Below are positions 60,201-64,000 of a DNA stretch of 64,000 bases, in pieces. Every line of letters begins with the position of its first letter. The stretch's first letter is position 1. The DNA lies in assembly GCA_018881555.1 (NCBI GenBank), contig JACAXG010000055.1, positions 4,114,978 to 4,178,977 on the forward strand, written 5' to 3'. The DNA is from Amblyornis subalaris (Eukaryota; Chordata; Aves; Passeriformes; Ptilonorhynchidae). The translations under genes were made by a program, and so were the position numbers. A model generated the notes under the pieces. The model worked only from the letters and a program-made list of their open reading frames with translations, did not search any database and had not been told where the DNA came from.

Positions 60201-62246
60201 GTCTGAGAACAGCTGCTTTAATTTCTCTCTCTTCATTGTAGTGCCTTCTTCCCAATTGTTTTGTACAATGCTGTATTGTGAATAGATTTTTATATAACTT
60301 GTATCAAATAGCTGAGTGGATCAGGAATTATTAAAAAACTTGCATCAGTTCCTTAAGACATTTCTGCCTCCTTTCCTAACAGTCCCTGCTGTAGAGTTCC
60401 AGCATATTCAGTGAGCATGATCATTGATGGTGGACTTCAAGATGTAGGTTGTCTAAACTGTCCCTTAAAGATAAAGATAGATTTTGAACTCAGTTAAGGA
60501 CCTTATGCAAAGTTTATGAAGAATAGAGGATNTCTCATAGGCACTCAACAGCCTGGATTTACAACAGATGCTGCAGAATCAGTTGCCAGATAAGGTTTTA
60601 AAGTCTGAAGCCTCCAAGCTCAGGTGTGATGCAGCATATGAGAACCTTAGGGCTCTTGTTTGTGAATTAAAGTTTGTAGGTACATTTGTTAGTAAATCTT
60701 TTTTCTTTGTGAAAATTGGGCTCTGGACTACTCTTAGCTAGCAGAGAGTGCTGGCTTTGTTGTTTTTCCACTGAGAAAATGCCACTTTGAATATGGAACC
60801 CTTGTCACCCCAGTGATGTCACATGACTTGCCTGAGAATATTTTATGAGATTTATGGATTGACTGTGTTTATCTGTCACTTGATTTTACTTGGGGACATT
60901 TTGAGGTAATGATGTGGCTAAATGGCACGACATGTGGGACTGTGTACTGTCCAAAAGTTAGTGTTACTTGGAAACCAGCTAGAAAATTTGTCAGGCTGTA
61001 TTCTGCTATTAATATTAAAGAAGCAAAGTTAAATGATGATACAATTGAGATATGAATTAGAAATACCATAATTTTAAATGAAAATAAGTTTTCTTAGGCA
61101 GGACTGATTATCTTTCAATAAACAAAATGTTATCTAAACCCCCTTCTTGAGTCCCACTCTTGAAACTCATCATAGCTTGCCAGCTTTCTGAAGCTGAAAT
61201 TCTGCATGTAAATTGTTCTTTGCTGACAGACCCATACAGTTTCTTTTACTGAATCAATACTTCTGATATTTTCTGTATGTTCAGGAAAGACTTTGAAAAT
61301 AGAAAAATGTAGATCCTCTTCACCTTTTTTTTTTTCAGATGGCAACTACTTTGACTTATTCATGTTGTGATTAGATGTTCTGAGTGAGTATACTAGATGT
61401 GACAAGACATATGAAACATAGAATTTTTCACCAGACTATACAGGTGAAAAAGCACTNCTCTGGGCAGAAAGAAGTTCAAGTAAATACTGGAGTCAGGGAT
61501 TTTAAATTTTTGCCTATTATCCCATAGCTTTCTGTATTACTTTTTTTTTTATAGGATACTTTGAAAGTCTTAGATAGAGAATAAAACTTTCTCTGTTAGC
61601 CAGAAATTTTTGTGGTTTTTTTTCTTCACTGAGGAACTGTTTTTTGCATTTTAAATGCAGCCTCATGCCATTGCTACAAAAAGTATGAAAAAAATGTAAT
61701 TAATTTCTGCTCCCTCTGCTGGCCTTAGAGCTGTGCAGAGTAGATCCATCCTGTACCTTCAAAGTACCCACACTTGCAACTGGTTTGTGGAAACTGGGTC
61801 TTTTGGGGACCAAGGAGAACACTTTATCTCCAATATCCAGATCTGAGCAGTGAGTAATGGCATTTCTGAAATAACCTCTCAATAACAATGGAAGCTTTTA
61901 GAAAGGAAACAACAGTGATATTTTGTGATAACTCCTGAGTACATTCAATTGCAGCCGATGTGCAATCTGTTAGTATGATATGGGAGAGCTGTACATTTGA
62001 CACCGGTAGTAGACACTGTACAAAAATTGTTTCATTCTTTTGCTTGGGCTTCCTGAAAATTCTCTTTGTAGTACAGTGCAGAAAAGCAGAACTGAAATGA
62101 CCAAATTGTTAAAAAATAATTGAAATAATCCAAGTTTGTTTGAAACTAAGCTGCAAAGTCTGCTATGCCTGGCAACATTGTCTTGACAGTGATCACTTAA
62201 GAACTATTATGTATTCTTTTGTTGTTGTCTTGTTTTTTTTTTTAAG

Positions 62247-62355
62247 CTGGACCTGTGATCTGCAGAATGCTAACATACCCTCCAACTCGAAGAGCCTTAA
62301 TTGTGGGTTGTGGTCTGCAGATGTTTCAACAACTGTCAGGGATTAACACCGTCAT
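62247..62355 (+). CDS. SLC2A13: SLC2A13 (HMIT) coding exon 4
   Basis: The exon begins after TTTAAG with CT, completing an alanine codon, then reads [20 protein letters not shown] and [15 protein letters not shown] before the split methionine codon. It covers the last part of the cytoplasmic loop and helix 7, including the Q-Q-L-S-G-I-N motif that lines the substrate site in this transporter family. It matches mammalian HMIT nearly residue for residue and has no stop codons. The 3' boundary is placed at AT|GTATGT (62355). A second possible donor, GTATTT, starts four bases later and would end the exon at 62359 after M-Y. The next exon, outside the window, would settle which is used. Confidence 0.94.
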
Positions 62356-62365
62356 GTATGTATTT
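62356..62365 (+). promoter_or_regulatory. SLC2A13: Tandem 5' splice site after exon 4 (GTAT/GTATTT)
   Basis: Two possible intron starts lie four bases apart: GTATGT at 62356, the better match to consensus, and GTATTT at 62360. Only one can keep the reading frame with the following exon. Confidence 0.6.
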
Positions 62366-63724
62366 CCCAATTGCTTCTTTTTATAAATTATTAGAAAAAA
62401 ATAATTACATCATTAGCAGTTATAGATGGTCTTCTGGACAAAGTCTGAAAGGTGAAAAATCGAGTGTGAGAGCTGGAATGCTGGTTTGAAATCCAGATGT
62501 TGACATATTTGGCATCGCAGAAAATTGATACAAGAGGATGTTAGTATAAGGGTAAACATTTATATAGACATGAGAATGCAAACTGTACTCTGGAAGATGC
62601 ATTATTGTGTTAGGGTTTATGGTCAAAGCTATGTCTGGACAAGAAAGTACATTTACGATTTGAATTTGTGTGCAAATAGATCACAATAGGATGAGGGTTA
62701 GACTGACCATGTTAATGAGGTGAGACATTAATGTGAAGTGCTAAAGGAGGTAAGATGCTGAGTGAAGAAACATTTCCTGATTTTACATGGCTTTGTTATG
62801 TGTGTGAAGACTCAGTAAATGTGGAAGTGAAGAATGATGTATTGGGGTTTCTGACAAGCTGTCAGCTCACGACAGGAGTAGCTCTTGACAAATGTGCAGT
62901 GCACGAGACCTTGTTTAAGATGAAATTATTGTTGGGCTACCCTACAGAACTAATCATAATGAATACGGTTGCCATATTGTTTTAAGAGCAAGGATAAAAT
63001 ATGTTGCCATAACATTTTGCAGAGAAAACTGTGCCTAAGGGAACATGCTTCTTAGGAAACTGTTAAAAGGAGCAGCTAAAAGGATAAGGCCTTCAGTGGT
63101 ATCAAGAGCTACCATATTAAATGTTTGAGTAAACACTGCCATCTGTCATACTGGAAGAAAAAAACCCTCAGATTCAGTGTTTTTAAACTTCAAAGGAGGG
63201 AAATCTGTAACAGGTAAAGAAAGACTTCATAAAGTAGAAATTGTAACCCAATGTGGGAAACACTGGGACGCAAAACTGGTAAGCTGTGTGTGAAAACCAG
63301 AACACAGGCACAGAGAGAGCTTTGATAAATTTTTCAGATATATCAGAAACAAGAGATCTAATAGTCTCCAGGCCCAGTAGCACCAAATCTCACAAAGACA
63401 CTTTTTCCGTTTATGGTAATCATGGAGGGTATATAAAGCCTTTTGCACTGGAGCTTACTTAAGATGTCTCAGTTGGTCTGCTTGACATTCAGGTATTAGG
63501 AGAAGAACTTCTAGAGCAAGCTGATTAAAATGAAAAAATAACAAATTGATCAGAGTACACTCAACAGGTCTGGAGTAATTTGAATACATAATCACTGAAT
63601 TTGGAAATGTAGCATAATTTACATGAAGTTACTGCCCAGAAGGTTTTATTTCTGTCTTTATAAAAATTAATTAAAACTTAATAGAATCAAATCAGTTTTA
63701 TGTGTTTATCATTATGAAAAATGA

Positions 63725-63743
63725 ACATGTACATGTACATGTA
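63725..63743. repeat. (ACATGT)3 self-complementary repeat
   Basis: Three tandem copies of the palindromic hexamer ACATGT plus one base, giving a short self-complementary tract. Confidence 0.9.
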
Positions 63744-64000
63744 GAATATAAAATAACAAAGAGCCAACGTGATTGTTGTAGACAGATTACAGCTTGCTTG
63801 GATGTGAGTTCATGGTCATGTTAGAGCTGTAAATCCCACATGAACTAACCATCCTTAGCAACCATGACAGCTGCAGCCAGAGCTTCTTGAAGAAATCATA
63901 TAGTCACAAAGGCAAGTGAGAAGTCCTGTCAGGTAAATAACTATTTAAGATAGGAAAAAAAAGGATGAGAATAGAAGATCAGTTATCACAAACCAAGAAT

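Larger units (their letters stand above)
27604..62246 (+). other. SLC2A13: SLC2A13 intron 3 (34.6 kb)
   Basis: A large intron from GTATGC at 27604 to TTTTTTTTTTTAAG ending at 62246. It holds four antisense CR1 fragments, several microsatellites and perfect palindromes, all listed separately. The stretches 27.6-31.0, 32.3-38.2, 38.3-43.8, 44.3-50.3 and 57.3-62.2 kb are AT-rich sequence in which I see no gene, RNA gene or known repeat. The longest open frames (up to 145 codons) are antisense readings through a CR1 copy. Large introns are typical of this gene in other vertebrates. Confidence 0.9.
62356..64000 (+). other. SLC2A13: SLC2A13 intron 4 (5' part)
   Basis: AT-rich sequence from the exon 4 donor to the window edge. 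Short open frames only, none supported. The only structure seen is the small ACATGT repeat near 63.7 kb. The next coding exon, which should begin near Y-S-A-T-I-L, is not reached. Confidence 0.85.

Noticed and set aside
1..64000. Operons, CRISPR arrays, phage or other prokaryote-type systems, and tRNA or rRNA genes
   Set aside because: The window is animal intronic DNA. No long contiguous coding sequence, spaced identical repeats or recognisable structural RNA was found.

Overview
This is 64 kb of vertebrate nuclear DNA, almost certainly from a bird. It is AT-rich and intron-like. It carries several 5'-truncated CR1 LINE copies ending in the octamer-type tail (ATTCTATG repeats) and an LTR of the avian ERVL-like kind. 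There is no sign of bacterial or viral gene organisation. The species cannot be fixed from the sequence.

The whole window lies inside one gene on the + strand, SLC2A13 (HMIT, the proton/myo-inositol symporter). Three consecutive internal coding exons are present: 23397-23556, 27395-27603 and 62247-62355. They are numbered exons 2, 3 and 4 by analogy with the mammalian gene. Joined in frame, they encode about 159 residues running from the end of transmembrane helix 4 through the large central cytoplasmic loop and into helix 7. Everything before 23397 reads as intron 1 (at least 23.4 kb), with an intron 2 of 3.8 kb, an intron 3 of 34.6 kb and the start of intron 4. The N-terminal exon and the exons downstream of the fourth lie outside the window.

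Non-coding content by region. 1-21 kb: unique intronic sequence with small tandem duplications and two short, sense-oriented CR1 tails. 21.7-23.3 kb: a CR1 tail, a microsatellite and an antisense LTR retroelement with almost no internal region, ending about 81 bp before the exon 2 splice acceptor. 23.6-31 kb: exons 2 and 3 and a minisatellite. 31.1-32.3 kb: the longest CR1, an antisense dead copy reaching into the reverse transcriptase region. 32.3-53 kb: mostly featureless AT-rich intron with microsatellites and several perfect short palindromes. 53-57.3 kb: three more antisense CR1 copies. 57.3-64 kb: featureless intron around exon 4.

I found no new gene system. The points most worth a second look are the tandem 4-nt-spaced splice donors after exons 2 and 4, the LTR element against the exon 2 acceptor with a small inverted LTR-end duplication, the perfect palindromes in intron 3, and the isolated single-N positions, one of which sits at a silent coding site. 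Alignments to families are from memory and by eye; no database search was run.
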